NCBI RefSeq assembly: GCF_008727875.1
Contig: NZ_VTWS01000009.1
Location: forward strand, 211,543-275,542
Reading direction: 5' to 3'
DNA: 64,000 nt
Origin: Larkinella humicola
GTDB lineage: Bacteria > Bacteroidota > Bacteroidia > Cytophagales > Spirosomataceae
The position numbers and the translations under genes are program-made. The notes beneath the pieces are model-generated. The model was not told where the DNA came from and ran no database searches. It worked only from the letters and a program-made list of their open reading frames with translations. Positions within the stretch are counted from its first letter, which is position 1. Every line of letters starts with the position of its first letter. Positions 27,199 through 37,000 of this stretch are shown in pieces.

Positions 27199-27744
27199 TC
27201 ACCTGAATTCAGATAGCTTTTTTCGCAATAATTTCCGGGCGTAGCTGACCTGCGATTTGGAAGTTCCTTCCGAAATGTTCAACATGGCCGCAATTTCGTG
27301 GTGTTTATACCCTTCGACTTCGGCCAGCACAAAAACCGCCCTGGCGCCGTCGGGCAACGACCGAATGGCTGCATCCAGAACCGCCCCGGTGATCGTGTCC
27401 GGCACCTCAACGGGCTGATCGTGAAACTGTTCGTCGAGGGTTTCAAACCGCCATTCGAGTTGCTGTTTTCGCAGCGCCTGCCGAACCACAATTGTTTTGA
27501 TCCAGGCTCCCAGCGTCGACTGAAACCGGAACGAGTCCAGATGCCGGAACACCTCCACAAAGGCATCCTGCAAGGCATCATTGGCGTGGTCGTTGTCGTT
27601 CAAAATCCGCAGGGCCACCGAAAACATCGCCCGTTTATACCGCTCGAACAACAGCCGTTGCGCCATCCGCTGCGCCACAGGCCGATCCTTTCGCAGACAG
27701 AAGTCAACGAGTTCACTTTCCGATATATCGGGCGTCAGCGTCAA
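27199..27744 (-). CDS. ECF-type RNA polymerase sigma factor
   Basis: 181-residue extracytoplasmic-function sigma factor. Region 2 spans about 30-95 (LLFERYKRAMFSVALRILND, DALQDAFVEVFRHLDSFRF, LGAWIKTIVVRQAL). Region 4 spans about 120-178 (IRSLPDGARAVFVLAEVEGY, HHEIAAMLNISEGTSKSQVS, ARKLLRKKL). No ATG is available: the likely start is TTG at 27742-27744, since a stop lies nine codons further upstream. The stop overlaps the start of the anti-sigma-like gene, so expression is coupled. It probably activates its own module and envelope genes. Confidence 0.92.
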   Translation of the reverse strand: MTLTPDISESELVDFCLRKDRPVAQRMAQRLLFERYKRAMFSVALRILNDNDHANDALQDAFVEVFRHLDSFRFQSTLGAWIKTIVVRQALRKQQLEWRFETLDEQFHDQPVEVPDTITGAVLDAAIRSLPDGARAVFVLAEVEGYKHHEIAAMLNISEGTSKSQVSYARKLLRKKLSEFR

Positions 27745-27819
27745 AGGAGCCAGGCTTGGGTTGAACGTTCAACCTAAAGGGCAGAAAAGAAGGGAAAAGG
27801 TTGGAAAGGGAGGGGAAAT

Positions 27820-28212
27820 AATGTAAAATGGAATGTAAAATGAGTAATGCAAAATGGGGAATGTAAACGTGAATCAGGACTTTCGCTTTTATCCCTAACT
27901 TCCCCAACGTCGGCCCCACCTGAAGGTTACGCCAGTAGGTTTTGACCTTGAAAAGACATAAGTTCCTGAGCCGCACGGGAAAGAACCAGACTCAGCACAA
28001 GCCCGAAGGGCTGCCCTGTGGATAACCACGGATGCAATCCGGGGACGGGACAGTGAGCTGAGGGGGTTGACTCAGGCCCTGACCGACTCAACCCTTTCCG
28101 GGTTAGCATGGTTGGCTTCATACGTCCGCCTAGCCCCGGATGCAATCCGGGGTTATCAGATTGGCAGCCCTTCGGGCTTTTTAGGTATCATTTTACATTC
28201 CTTTTTTACATT
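27820..28212. repeat. MITE-like non-coding element with terminal inverted repeats
   Basis: The ends at 27820-27843 and 28188-28212 are inverted copies (AATGTAAAA..GGAATGTAAAATGA, one substitution and one indel). They enclose about 340 bp without a gene, which contains a second, larger inverted pair at 27999-28044 and 28134-28179. The right end overlaps the SMP-30 gene stop (28206-28208). The layout suggests a small non-autonomous mobile or repeat element; no transposase is encoded and no clear target-site duplication was seen. Confidence 0.6.
27999..28179. repeat. Nested inverted repeat pair
   Basis: 46-bp arms (27999-28044 and 28134-28179) are near-identical when one is reversed: AAGCCCGAAGGGCTGCC, then GATAACC-CGGAT and ATCCGGGG, with only a few changes. 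The 89-bp interior has its own smaller hairpin (GGTTGACTCAGG near 28065 with ACTCAACC near 28087). It could fold as a multi-stem RNA or be a REP-type element. Confidence 0.65.
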
Positions 28213-29006
28213 TCTATCCGTATCACCTGCCCTTTTTCGCTTTCCGTCACCACCAGGCCGAGTCGTCCGGTGGGGTCGAAGGCGCAGTTGGTGGGGTTTT
28301 CGCCGGGGAGTGGGAGCGTATCCACGAAAACACCGGTGGGCTTGTAGATCCGGAGGCACCTACCGCCGTAAATGGCCGCATAGAGGAGATTATCCGGCCC
28401 CAGCGTCAACCCATCGGGGCCGAAACCGTCCGGACCGGTTTCGGCCCAAACCGTCGGATTGATCCAGTTCAGACCAACGGAATCCCAGCGACCGGCCCAG
28501 ATGCGCTTGCGCTGGGTTTCGGCCACGAGCAGGGTTCGGCCATTCGGCAAAAAGGCCAGGCCATTGGGGTAGAATAGTTTTTCGGAGATTTTTTTCACCT
28601 CGCCCACGGGTGAACACACGCAGACAGAACCCGGTTCGTCGTCGTCGGGCGAACCGGGACAGGTGAAAATCAGGTTGCCTTCCGGGTCGAAAATCAGGTC
28701 GTTGGGCCAGTTGAGCGGTTCGTCGGCAATGTGATCAACGATGGTTTCGGGCTCCTGATCGGGGTAATTGATGCAACGGATGGCGTGCAGACCCGAATCG
28801 CAGAACCACAGCCGGTCACGGTCATCGATATACAGACCATTCGGGCGGCTCCCAATGCCCACATGAACCCGACCGCTCGTTCCATCCGGTTTGAGCCAAA
28901 ACAAGCTGGCTCCCTCCTGCTCGACACACCAGAACGTCCCGTCGGAGGTAAAGGCCGGACCTTCCGGGAATTGCAAACCGGTGGCAATAACATCCCTGTT
29001 TTTCAT
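28206..29006 (-). CDS. SMP-30/gluconolactonase family protein
   Basis: 266-residue six-bladed beta-propeller of the SMP-30/gluconolactonase/LRE family, which hydrolyse sugar lactones or related esters with a divalent metal. The start at 29004-29006 (MKNRDVIATGLQFPEGPAF) is a typical family opening and there is no signal peptide; an 18-codon upstream extension is unlikely. Metal-site blocks are FPEGPAF (Glu), SRPNGLYIDDRDRLWFCDSG, LNWPNDLIFDPEGNLIFTC with the conserved Asn-Asp, and GPDGLTLGPDNLLYAAIYGG. It stands between an inverted-repeat element and a divergent lipoprotein gene. Confidence 0.9.
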   Translation of the reverse strand: MKNRDVIATGLQFPEGPAFTSDGTFWCVEQEGASLFWLKPDGTSGRVHVGIGSRPNGLYIDDRDRLWFCDSGLHAIRCINYPDQEPETIVDHIADEPLNWPNDLIFDPEGNLIFTCPGSPDDDEPGSVCVCSPVGEVKKISEKLFYPNGLAFLPNGRTLLVAETQRKRIWAGRWDSVGLNWINPTVWAETGPDGFGPDGLTLGPDNLLYAAIYGGRCLRIYKPTGVFVDTLPLPGENPTNCAFDPTGRLGLVVTESEKGQVIRIEM

Positions 29007-29201
29007 GGTTAGGAGCCGTGTTGATGAAATCGTGTAGCTGCTAAACACGAAAACCGTCAATCTGGTTAACGGAGAATGTTAAATATAAAAGTGTTTGTAG
29101 TGCTTCACTACTTTTACATTCAACATTCATCATTTTTCATTTATGATTCCTTTTTAGTATTTTCATTCGGCTATTGATCAATCCTTAACCCCTTCCTTAT
29201 C

Positions 29202-29660
29202 ATGTGCCGGTTCTTGCTTTTTCTCCTTTTGATTGCTGCAGCCTGTTCGCCCGGCCCGCGAAAGGGCTTGCAGATGGAGCCCAACCAACTTTTGCGCCAA
29301 AGCAGTGATCTCTACCGCACCGAACCCAGCCAGCCCATCAAATCCGTCGGGGCCACTTTCCTGAGTGGCCAGCAGGTCGTCATTCGTTACCCCGACGGGC
29401 GGACCGAAAAAGTACCCAGAGCATCGGTTTGGGGGTATAGCAACAAAAAAGGGAAGATTTATCGCATCTACGGAAAGACAGAGTACGAAGTCGTTACCGT
29501 GGGCGACGTGATTACGTACGAACAGCAATCGACACGCAATACGATAGTCGGGAGCCAGACGACGATTACAACCGTTATCGAAACGTTTTATAGCAAAACC
29601 CTCGACAGCAAAATCTTTAGTAGCCGCAAAAAAGCGTTAAACGATCGGGGTAGCTCATAG
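29202..29660 (+). CDS. Small hypothetical lipoprotein
   Basis: 152 residues with a lipoprotein signal (MCRFLLFLLLIAAAC, Cys15). The rest is a small beta-rich domain (LSGQQVVIRYPDGRTEKVPR, SVWGYSNKKGKIYRIYGKTE, YEVVTVGDVITYEQ), probably at the envelope. I do not recognise the family; the strand pattern is reminiscent of small Bacteroidota periplasmic SH3-like proteins. It is a single plus-strand gene whose end overlaps the stop of the convergent sialidase-like gene by 6 bp. Confidence 0.7.
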   Translation: MCRFLLFLLLIAAACSPGPRKGLQMEPNQLLRQSSDLYRTEPSQPIKSVGATFLSGQQVVIRYPDGRTEKVPRASVWGYSNKKGKIYRIYGKTEYEVVTVGDVITYEQQSTRNTIVGSQTTITTVIETFYSKTLDSKIFSSRKKALNDRGSS

Positions 29661-30863
29661 ACCGGCGAACGGTTTTTTCCGGAACTTCTTGATGCGGTGA
29701 AACGTCAGGAAGTTGGCATCGTGGTTGTTGTGCGCCCCGCCCAGACCGTCATCATATGCCGTGCGTGAGAGCAGAATGATGTCTTTTCCTTCAAACAGCC
29801 AGTCGACGTACTGAAAACCGTGTTTGGCAACGTCGGGGTGCTGCAACACAACTTGCCGCAGTTCCCAGGTCTTCAAGTCTTTCGAGCTGCACAATGCCTG
29901 CGTATTCCGCAAACTGGCCGGATTTTTCCCAGCATTGGCCTGCTTGAACGCCTGCGGAATGTAATTCGTCAGCGTCCAGTAGAGCTTTGATGTCGGATCA
30001 TACCGAATCGTGAATTTCTTGCTGCCACCGGGGAACGGCACAAAACCGGTACCGACATCGAAGCTGGCGGTTTTGCCATCCGTACTGATGCGCACGAAAG
30101 CGGCCTTTTCGTCCAGCGAGACTTTATGATCGACGCGCAGAATATCCAGCATTTCACCGTTCGGACTCAACACCGCATTGCCTTCAATCCAGCCGCCAAA
30201 ACCGTTGTTCAGGTAGGTCGAATCGTGCCGCAACACGTTGCTGCTGGTCCAGTTAGCAGCTTTCATCGGGTCGGCTTCCAGCGGCATCGACAGCATGAAC
30301 GCGCCGTAGCGTTTGCCCCACTTTTTGATGGGCCCCATCGCGTCTTCCATCGCCCGCCAGAGTCGTCCGTCGTGTTCGAGAAACGGCACCGGGGCGCAGT
30401 GGTACTCGCCCGCCAGCAACAGGCCGTTTTCGCCATCGGTCGGGCTGGTCCAGGTGACGCCGTTGTCGTCGGATTTTCGGATGATCGTGTTGCCGTGGTG
30501 TTTGTCGGTGCCAAAGAAATACAGACCGTTGCGGTGGACGTAGAGTTTTGACCAGAACTGCCCGTTGATTTCCGCGATCTGCGTCCAGGTTTTGCCCTTG
30601 TCGGTCGAGCGGTAAATGCGCGAATTCGGTTTAACGAACTCATTGGACTGGGGGCCAAACAGGTCGTGAGACGCCAGATAATCGCCGTTGGGCAACACGC
30701 ACAGGCTGGGCGAACCGATATACAGCCCGGAAGACGCCGGGCTGTGGGCAACGATCACTCCCGGCACCCGGGAGAAGTCGGGCGTTTGCCCAACTCCGTT
30801 CCCAGGCCACGAAAGGAAAAGAATGCTATAGAAAAGAAGGGTTTTGATCCTGCTGGTAGTCAT
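29655..30863 (-). CDS. Secreted sialidase/BNR-repeat family protein
   Basis: 402-residue exported six-bladed propeller. Signal peptide ends near GVGQ (residue 26). Two Asp-box motifs (S-x-D-x-G-x-T-W) are visible: RSTDKGKTWTQ near residue 84 and KSDDNGVTWTS near 127. Other blocks (PSLCVLPNGDYLASHDLFGP, WRAMEDAMGP, WIEGNAVLSPNGEMLDILR) fit the exo-alpha-sialidase/BNR superfamily, but the catalytic Arg triad of true sialidases was not confirmed by eye, so another glycosidase specificity is possible. It follows the FAD oxidoreductase gene after 28 bp and probably belongs to the susCD operon upstream. Confidence 0.8.
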   Translation of the reverse strand: MTTSRIKTLLFYSILFLSWPGNGVGQTPDFSRVPGVIVAHSPASSGLYIGSPSLCVLPNGDYLASHDLFGPQSNEFVKPNSRIYRSTDKGKTWTQIAEINGQFWSKLYVHRNGLYFFGTDKHHGNTIIRKSDDNGVTWTSPTDGENGLLLAGEYHCAPVPFLEHDGRLWRAMEDAMGPIKKWGKRYGAFMLSMPLEADPMKAANWTSSNVLRHDSTYLNNGFGGWIEGNAVLSPNGEMLDILRVDHKVSLDEKAAFVRISTDGKTASFDVGTGFVPFPGGSKKFTIRYDPTSKLYWTLTNYIPQAFKQANAGKNPASLRNTQALCSSKDLKTWELRQVVLQHPDVAKHGFQYVDWLFEGKDIILLSRTAYDDGLGGAHNNHDANFLTFHRIKKFRKKPFAGL

Positions 30864-30891
30864 GTACCAGAAAGGCCCGAAGACCGGTTTT

Positions 30892-32538
30892 TTACTTAGC
30901 GGGTGCGTCGGTCTTTTCGAGACGAATCACCTGCCGGTCGGCCAGCAACCGTTCCCGTAGTTTGGGGTACGAAACCTGTTGAACGGCTACGCGTTTTTCA
31001 TTCGCCAGCACGGCCGCCGTGCCACAGGCCTGCCCCAGGGCCATAAAGGTAAATTCGATCCGAATGGCTCCGTAAGCAATGTGGCTGGATGATGGACAGG
31101 AAGCCGACAGCAAATTGGTGCATTGCGAGGCTTTGGGCACCAGGGCCCGGTATGAAATGGGTAACGGTTGCCACTCATGGCCGCCAAACACAAATCCTTC
31201 ATTGTAGGCATAGCCCTCTTTTACGAGGGTACGAACATTGTGTACGTCGGGAGGCCAATAGGCCAGGGCCACCGGGTCTTCAACCGGCGTCGGGTTGTCT
31301 TGTTTGACATGGTGTTCCGTAATCACATAGTCGGATACCATCCGGCGGGCATCGCGTACGTAGAATACCCGGGGCCAGCCGCCATTGTCGGTGAATTCAT
31401 CCCTGGCGAGTCCCCACTGCGACCAGGTTTTTTGCAGATCGGGGTCCAGTCGGCCAATTTCGGGATCCGTAGCTAAAAAATAGAAAAGTCCCAGCGTGTG
31501 ATGCCGGTGGAAATCAATGATCTCCTTTCGTTTTTGGTACGTTCCACCCGGATACGCATAATTCATCCCGTTCAGGTTGTGCGATACGTCCCGGCCCCCG
31601 TTAAAATCCGTCTTCTGATTTGGGATATTCGCACCCGGACGATACAACCTTCCGCCCGCTTTCAGATACCGTTCGAATAGTTCGTACTTCTTTCGGTCAT
31701 AATCTGCCGGTTTCGGAAACGGGATTCGGTTCTCCGGCTTGTTGGTCAGACAGACTCTGAAACAATAGGCCTGGAGACGGTGGTCGCCTGAGCCAGGCTG
31801 TCCCAGCGGCTCGCCGGATACCCCATAAATCACCCCGCTGGAGGGATCGCCCGGCACGTTGTACGGGTCTACCTTCACCGCAAACTGGTTGTGGTCCGTG
31901 ACGGCCCGAATGCCGTTTTTGGTTTCGTTATAAACACTGTTGGCTTCGCGCCCAATGGCCGTACTGACCCCGGCCCGATCCAGCAAATCGCCCTCCAATG
32001 TCGCATCAATGAACGTTTTTCCGCGATACGTTTTTCCGTTCGTGAGTTTGATTTGCTGGATGGCTGTGCCTTTTTTCGAGACAGCCCCCGGTGTTTCCAG
32101 CAACTGGCTTTCATACACCACGACAATCTTATGCTCGGCGACCCAGTTCTTGATTACCTGCTCGGCCACGTGCGGTTCGAAGCGCCAGATGTCTGCTTTT
32201 TTGGTTCTGGAACGCAGCACCTCTTCAAATTCATCGCTACGGCCATAGACTTTGACAATCCGCCGGTAAAATTCAAGGGCCAGGCCCCCAACGGCAGGGC
32301 TATTCTGAAAATCTTTTTGATTGTCGATATCCGTTCCGCCCAGCCCTTCGACCATGATGCCCCCCAGATGCTTACCCGGTTCCAATACGACCACCGACTG
32401 GCCCATACGCGCTACCTGAATAGCTGCCATGACCCCCGCTGGTGTTCCGCCATACACGACGACATCATAGGTTTGTTGGGCCTGGGCCTTCCAGGAAAGC
32501 AGGAAAACCAGGAATAAAAGTTGTTTTCGAAAAGTCAT
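30892..32538 (-). CDS. Secreted FAD-dependent oxidoreductase
   Basis: 548-residue exported flavoprotein of the FAD_oxidored type (often labelled xanthan-lyase-like). Signal peptide residues 1-21 (FLVFLLSWKAQAQ). The dinucleotide-binding motif is a variant, VVVYGGTPAGVMAAIQVARM (residues 26-45), followed by VVVLEPGKHLGGIMVEGLGG and a GDLLDRAGVSTAIGRE segment where many family members have the second FAD contact. The C-terminal ALGQACGTAAVLANEK closes the FAD fold. Such enzymes are frequent in Bacteroidota glycan loci; the substrate is unknown. It starts 11 bp downstream of susD and precedes the sialidase-like gene. Confidence 0.88.
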   Translation of the reverse strand: MTFRKQLLFLVFLLSWKAQAQQTYDVVVYGGTPAGVMAAIQVARMGQSVVVLEPGKHLGGIMVEGLGGTDIDNQKDFQNSPAVGGLALEFYRRIVKVYGRSDEFEEVLRSRTKKADIWRFEPHVAEQVIKNWVAEHKIVVVYESQLLETPGAVSKKGTAIQQIKLTNGKTYRGKTFIDATLEGDLLDRAGVSTAIGREANSVYNETKNGIRAVTDHNQFAVKVDPYNVPGDPSSGVIYGVSGEPLGQPGSGDHRLQAYCFRVCLTNKPENRIPFPKPADYDRKKYELFERYLKAGGRLYRPGANIPNQKTDFNGGRDVSHNLNGMNYAYPGGTYQKRKEIIDFHRHHTLGLFYFLATDPEIGRLDPDLQKTWSQWGLARDEFTDNGGWPRVFYVRDARRMVSDYVITEHHVKQDNPTPVEDPVALAYWPPDVHNVRTLVKEGYAYNEGFVFGGHEWQPLPISYRALVPKASQCTNLLSASCPSSSHIAYGAIRIEFTFMALGQACGTAAVLANEKRVAVQQVSYPKLRERLLADRQVIRLEKTDAPAK

Positions 32539-32549
32539 TGCGTTCGCGT

Positions 32550-34016
32550 TTAATAGCCGTCGTTTTGTTTTAAAGCCGAATTTGCATCCATTTCACGTTG
32601 CGGAATGGGGAACAGGACGTTGGTTGCTTCGATGGCGGGACTCCGACCGTACGACGTTTCGGCATTTACCGCATCCAGCAAACGTCCTGTCCGAACCAGA
32701 TCGAACCGCCGGTTCGCTTCAAAAGCAAACTCAAGCCGCCGTTCCAGCAAAACAGCCTCCTTAAACTGCTGCCGGTTGAGACCACTCAGTGGTTGAAGAC
32801 CCGCCCGCACCCGCACCCGATTCATCGCAGCATAGGCCTCGGCATTCGGGCCGTTATTGGCTTCCGAGAGTGCCTCCGCGTAGATCAGCAGAATATCTGA
32901 AAAGCGCTGGACACTAAAACTTTTCCCCCCTCCTCCGCTGACGGTAGAGGTTACATCGGCCAATTTCCAGAACGACACGGCCCGGGCGGGATCGGCATCG
33001 TCGGTTGACAGGGTAACGGTTGCTTTGGTAGTCGGATGAACATACGACGTCAGGAACGTGACCGCTTTGCGTTTATCGGCGGCCGTGTAGCTATCGAACA
33101 AGCTTTTGCTGACCCGAAAAATACCGCTGCCCGTACTCGGTACGATGGGTGCTCCACGCGGGGCATACCCCGTAGTAAAATTGTTGCCCGCCAGATCGGT
33201 GATGTACATGACTTCAAAAAGGGATTCTTTTCCACCCCGGTTTTTCAGATCAAACACATCGGCATAATTGGCCCAGAGATCATAAATCCCTGAATCGATC
33301 ACCTCTTTCGCCTTAGCAGCCGCCTGTGCCCAATACGGCGAACTCGCATTGGCTCCCGCCCAGGTTAGATAGACTTTGGCCAGCAGGCCCTTCGCAGCGC
33401 CCGATGTTGCCCGACCGATGTTGTTGCCCGTATAACTTTTAGGCAATACCGTTTCGGCTTCTTTCAGGTCGCTTTCAATTAGCTTATACACCTCATCGAC
33501 CGAAGCCCGCGCTACATTCACATTTTCCAGTGAAGTCGTTTCGGTGGTCACCAGCGGCACATCGCCAAAAAAGCGGACCAACGTAAAATAGTGCATGGCC
33601 CGCAGAAATTTAGCCTCTCCAACGTAGCTTTTCCGGGTAGCCTCCTCCATCGGAATGGCCGGAGCCCGGCTGATGATCAGGTTGGATCGTTGAATACCGG
33701 TATAGGCATTACTCCAGATGTTTCCGACAAACGTATTGGTCGAAATCAGGCCATACCGCCACATCGCCACCCGGTCGGCATTCCCCGTCAGAAACGGAAT
33801 GCCATCGTCGGCGGCAATCACATTTGGCGTAACGACAATTTCATCGCGGTACATTCCCCGCAACTGACCATACATACTCAACACCGCGGCCTCCGCATCG
33901 GAAGCCGTTTTGTAGTAGGTCCCGACCGATTGAGAACCGAGCGGATTCAAATCCAGATCGGTCGAACAGGCCGTCAGCAATCCGGTTATAAACAGTAGAA
34001 AAATAGAGGATCTCAT
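32550..34016 (-). CDS. RagB/SusD family outer-membrane lipoprotein
   Basis: 488-residue SusD-like lipoprotein with lipobox GLLTAC (Cys17) and the family opening LDLNPLGSQSVGTYYKTASD. AKFLRAMHYFTLVRFFGDVP near residue 145 is the classic SusD helix; LLIYAEALSEANNGPNAEAY and LLERRLEFAFEANRRFDLVR mark the C-terminal half, which ends SALKQNDGY. It lies 13 bp after the STN-type susC and is clearly co-transcribed. It would bind the glycan or glycoconjugate processed by the sialidase-like and FAD enzymes downstream (inference). Confidence 0.95.
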   Translation of the reverse strand: MRSSIFLLFITGLLTACSTDLDLNPLGSQSVGTYYKTASDAEAAVLSMYGQLRGMYRDEIVVTPNVIAADDGIPFLTGNADRVAMWRYGLISTNTFVGNIWSNAYTGIQRSNLIISRAPAIPMEEATRKSYVGEAKFLRAMHYFTLVRFFGDVPLVTTETTSLENVNVARASVDEVYKLIESDLKEAETVLPKSYTGNNIGRATSGAAKGLLAKVYLTWAGANASSPYWAQAAAKAKEVIDSGIYDLWANYADVFDLKNRGGKESLFEVMYITDLAGNNFTTGYAPRGAPIVPSTGSGIFRVSKSLFDSYTAADKRKAVTFLTSYVHPTTKATVTLSTDDADPARAVSFWKLADVTSTVSGGGGKSFSVQRFSDILLIYAEALSEANNGPNAEAYAAMNRVRVRAGLQPLSGLNRQQFKEAVLLERRLEFAFEANRRFDLVRTGRLLDAVNAETSYGRSPAIEATNVLFPIPQREMDANSALKQNDGY

Positions 34017-34029
34017 GATAGTAAGGCGT

Positions 34030-37000
34030 TTAGAAGGTCAGGTTTAAACCAACAAGAAGTGTTTTAGCTGCCGGATACCCCCCATAATCCATCCCCTGGC
34101 TGATCGACGTAGTACCGAAGCGACTCACCTCCGGGTCATAGCCTTTATAGGCCGTAAACGTGAGGTAATTCTGAGCCGCCACGTATATTTTGGCATTCCG
34201 AACGGCAATTTTGTTCAGCAGCGCTGAAGGCAGGTTGTAGCCCAGCGAGAAGTTTTTGAGCCGCAAATAGGCCCCATCTTCAATCTGGAACGTCGACAGA
34301 ATCCGTTGACCGCCCGTGAGCGTAGCCCGTGGAATTTCGTTGCTCGGGTTGGTTGGAGTCCATCGGTTCACCACCTCCTCGGCCTGGTTGTTGTTTCCGT
34401 TCAGATTATACAGGTCAAACCGCAGGTAATTCAGGATCTGATTTCCTGTAACGCCCTGAAAAAAGACATTCAGCTCAAAGCCTTTGTACGTTACGGTATT
34501 GTTCAGCCCACCGAAGAGTTTAGGATAGCCATTTCCGATAATGGTGCGGTCGTTGTCGTTAATCATGCCATCGCCGTTCAGATCCCGGTATTTGATATCG
34601 CCCGGTTTCGCGGTTTTCTGGGCCGAATTGTCAATTTCCCCCTGGTTCTGGAAAATGCCGTCCATGACCCGTCCGTAGAAATTACCCAGTGCTTCACCCA
34701 CCTTCAATAAAACGGTGTTGGATACCTGAAGGTGACCAATGCCACTGCCCGTCGTAAATTCAGGGCGACCATCGAGGGTCAGAATTTTGTTGCTGTTTAC
34801 GGCCATACTAAACTCCGTATTCCACCGGAAGCCATTTTTGTCAACGTTAATCGTTGACAACGCTAGTTCCAGGCCCCGGTTTTCGACCTTGCCAATGTTC
34901 CGGAGCGCCGTGCTATAGCCGGTCGTTTGGGGAATATTAACCGAAAACAACAAATCAGAAGTTGTTTTGATGTAATAATCAGCGGTAAACTGAATCCGGT
35001 TATTGAGCAAACCAACATCGAGTCCTACGTCAAACTGGGCATTCTTTTCCCAACGCAAATCCAGGTTACTGATGGCCGTGGGGGTCCAGCCAGTCCGCAA
35101 AACGGGAGAAGCTCCGCCCAGGATCGCCGTACTGACGCCCAACCCCGATAAATACTGATAATCGCCAATGGCCTGATTTCCGCTCAATCCATAACTGGTC
35201 CGGAGCTTGAGGTCGGTCAATACCTTCTGATTTTGCAGGAATTTTTCATTGATAATGCGCCAGGCCAAGGCTCCCGACGGAAAAAAACCGTACTTATTGT
35301 TGGTTCCAAACCGCGACGATCCATCGCGTCGAGCGGTGAGCGTAAGCAGAAAGCGATCATCGTAGTTGTAGTTCAGACGGGCCAGATACGAAACCAGCGC
35401 CCAATCGCTCGCCGATGAGGATGGAGTTTGCAGCGTAGCTCCGGCCCCCAGATTGTTGAACTGGGCAAAGTCGTCGGTAAAGTTGACCGCACTCGCCGTA
35501 ACTCCTTCGTTATGATATCCTTGCGTCGTATACCCGATCAGGGCGTTCAGGGTGTGTTTTGGGATAATGGTTCGGGTGTACGACAGCGTATTTTCGTTGA
35601 GCCAATTCAGATTAAAGCCCGAATTGACGGAAGCACTTCCGTTGGATGTAGCGCCCAGACGAACCTGCCGGGTAGCATAATAGTTTGATTTCGTATTCAG
35701 GATGTCGGCCCCCCAACTCGTGCGGAACGTCAGTCCCTCGGCCAGCTTTATATCGGCAAACACATTTCCCAGTAGCCGGGCGTTCAGATTCTGGTCGGTG
35801 ATTTCGTTCACCAGCCCCACCGGGTTATCGACCAGATTGCCGTTTAAAGAACCCTGATCCAGATAATAGCCGCCTGCGCTATTGTAAACCGGAAAAACCG
35901 GCGCGTAGTTGATCGCCGATGTCGTAACGCCACTGTTAATCCCGCCATCGGTTTCCGTCCGGGCTGCATTCGATTTGGTGTAGGCGCCCTGCATCGATAA
36001 ACCGATCTTCAGCCACGACTTTACGTCACGATCCAGATTGGCGCGAAGCGTAAAGCGTTGAAAATACGAGTTTTTGACGATGCCCTGCTGGTTATAATAA
36101 CTTCCCGATATCGCGTACCGGGTTTTCGTTTCGCCCCCCGTGAAGCTCATCTGGTAGCTCTGAATAGGTGCCTCCCGAAACACTTCCTTCTGCCAGTCGG
36201 TGCCTTCGCCCAGCGACGTCGGCAATGGACGGTCGGCCGAAGAACCGTCAAAATAGGCCGTGCTGCCGCCATTGATTCGGGCTTCGTTGATGAATTCAGC
36301 ATATTCCCGGGCATTCATCAGCGGAACGCTCCGACGGACCGACTGCACACCGTAGTAACTCTCGAAATTGACCCTCGATTGTCCTTCTTTGCCGCGCTTG
36401 GTGGTAACCATAACGACCCCATTGGAGCCCCGCGAGCCGTAGATAGCCGTCGCCGAGGCATCTTTTAATATTTCAATGGATTCGATGTCATTGGGATTGA
36501 TGGAATTGAGGTTGCCGGTTGGGTAGCCATCGATCACATACAGGGGTTCATTCCCCGCATTCACCGAACCCGTTCCCCGGATACGGACCGTTGTTGAACC
36601 GCCGGGCTGGGCCGAATTGGTGGTCACATGCACACCGGCCACCCGGCCCTGCATGGCCCGATCCAGGGCCACGATGGGCGTCGCTTTGATGTTTTCTTCG
36701 CCCACTTTGGCCACCGAACCTGTCAGATCGGAGCGTTTCACGGTTCCGTAGCCGACCACGACCACTTCGTTGAGCGATTTTTCGTCCGCTTCCAGCCGAA
36801 CCGTCAGGGTCGATTGTGAACCAATGGTTATTTCCTGATTTCTGTAACCCACAAAACTGAACACCAGAACCGCCGAATTGTCGGGCACCGCCAGCCGGAA
36901 TGTCCCTTTGCTATCGGTGGCCGTGCCGCGTTGCGTGCCTTTCAGCAACACGCTAACACCGGGCAATCCTTCGCCTTTTTCGTCTGTAACCATCCCCGTA

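Noticed and set aside
27713..28145. Small minus-strand ORFs (27713-27976, 27927-28145)
   Set aside because: They run through the inverted-repeat element and consist of translated palindromes.
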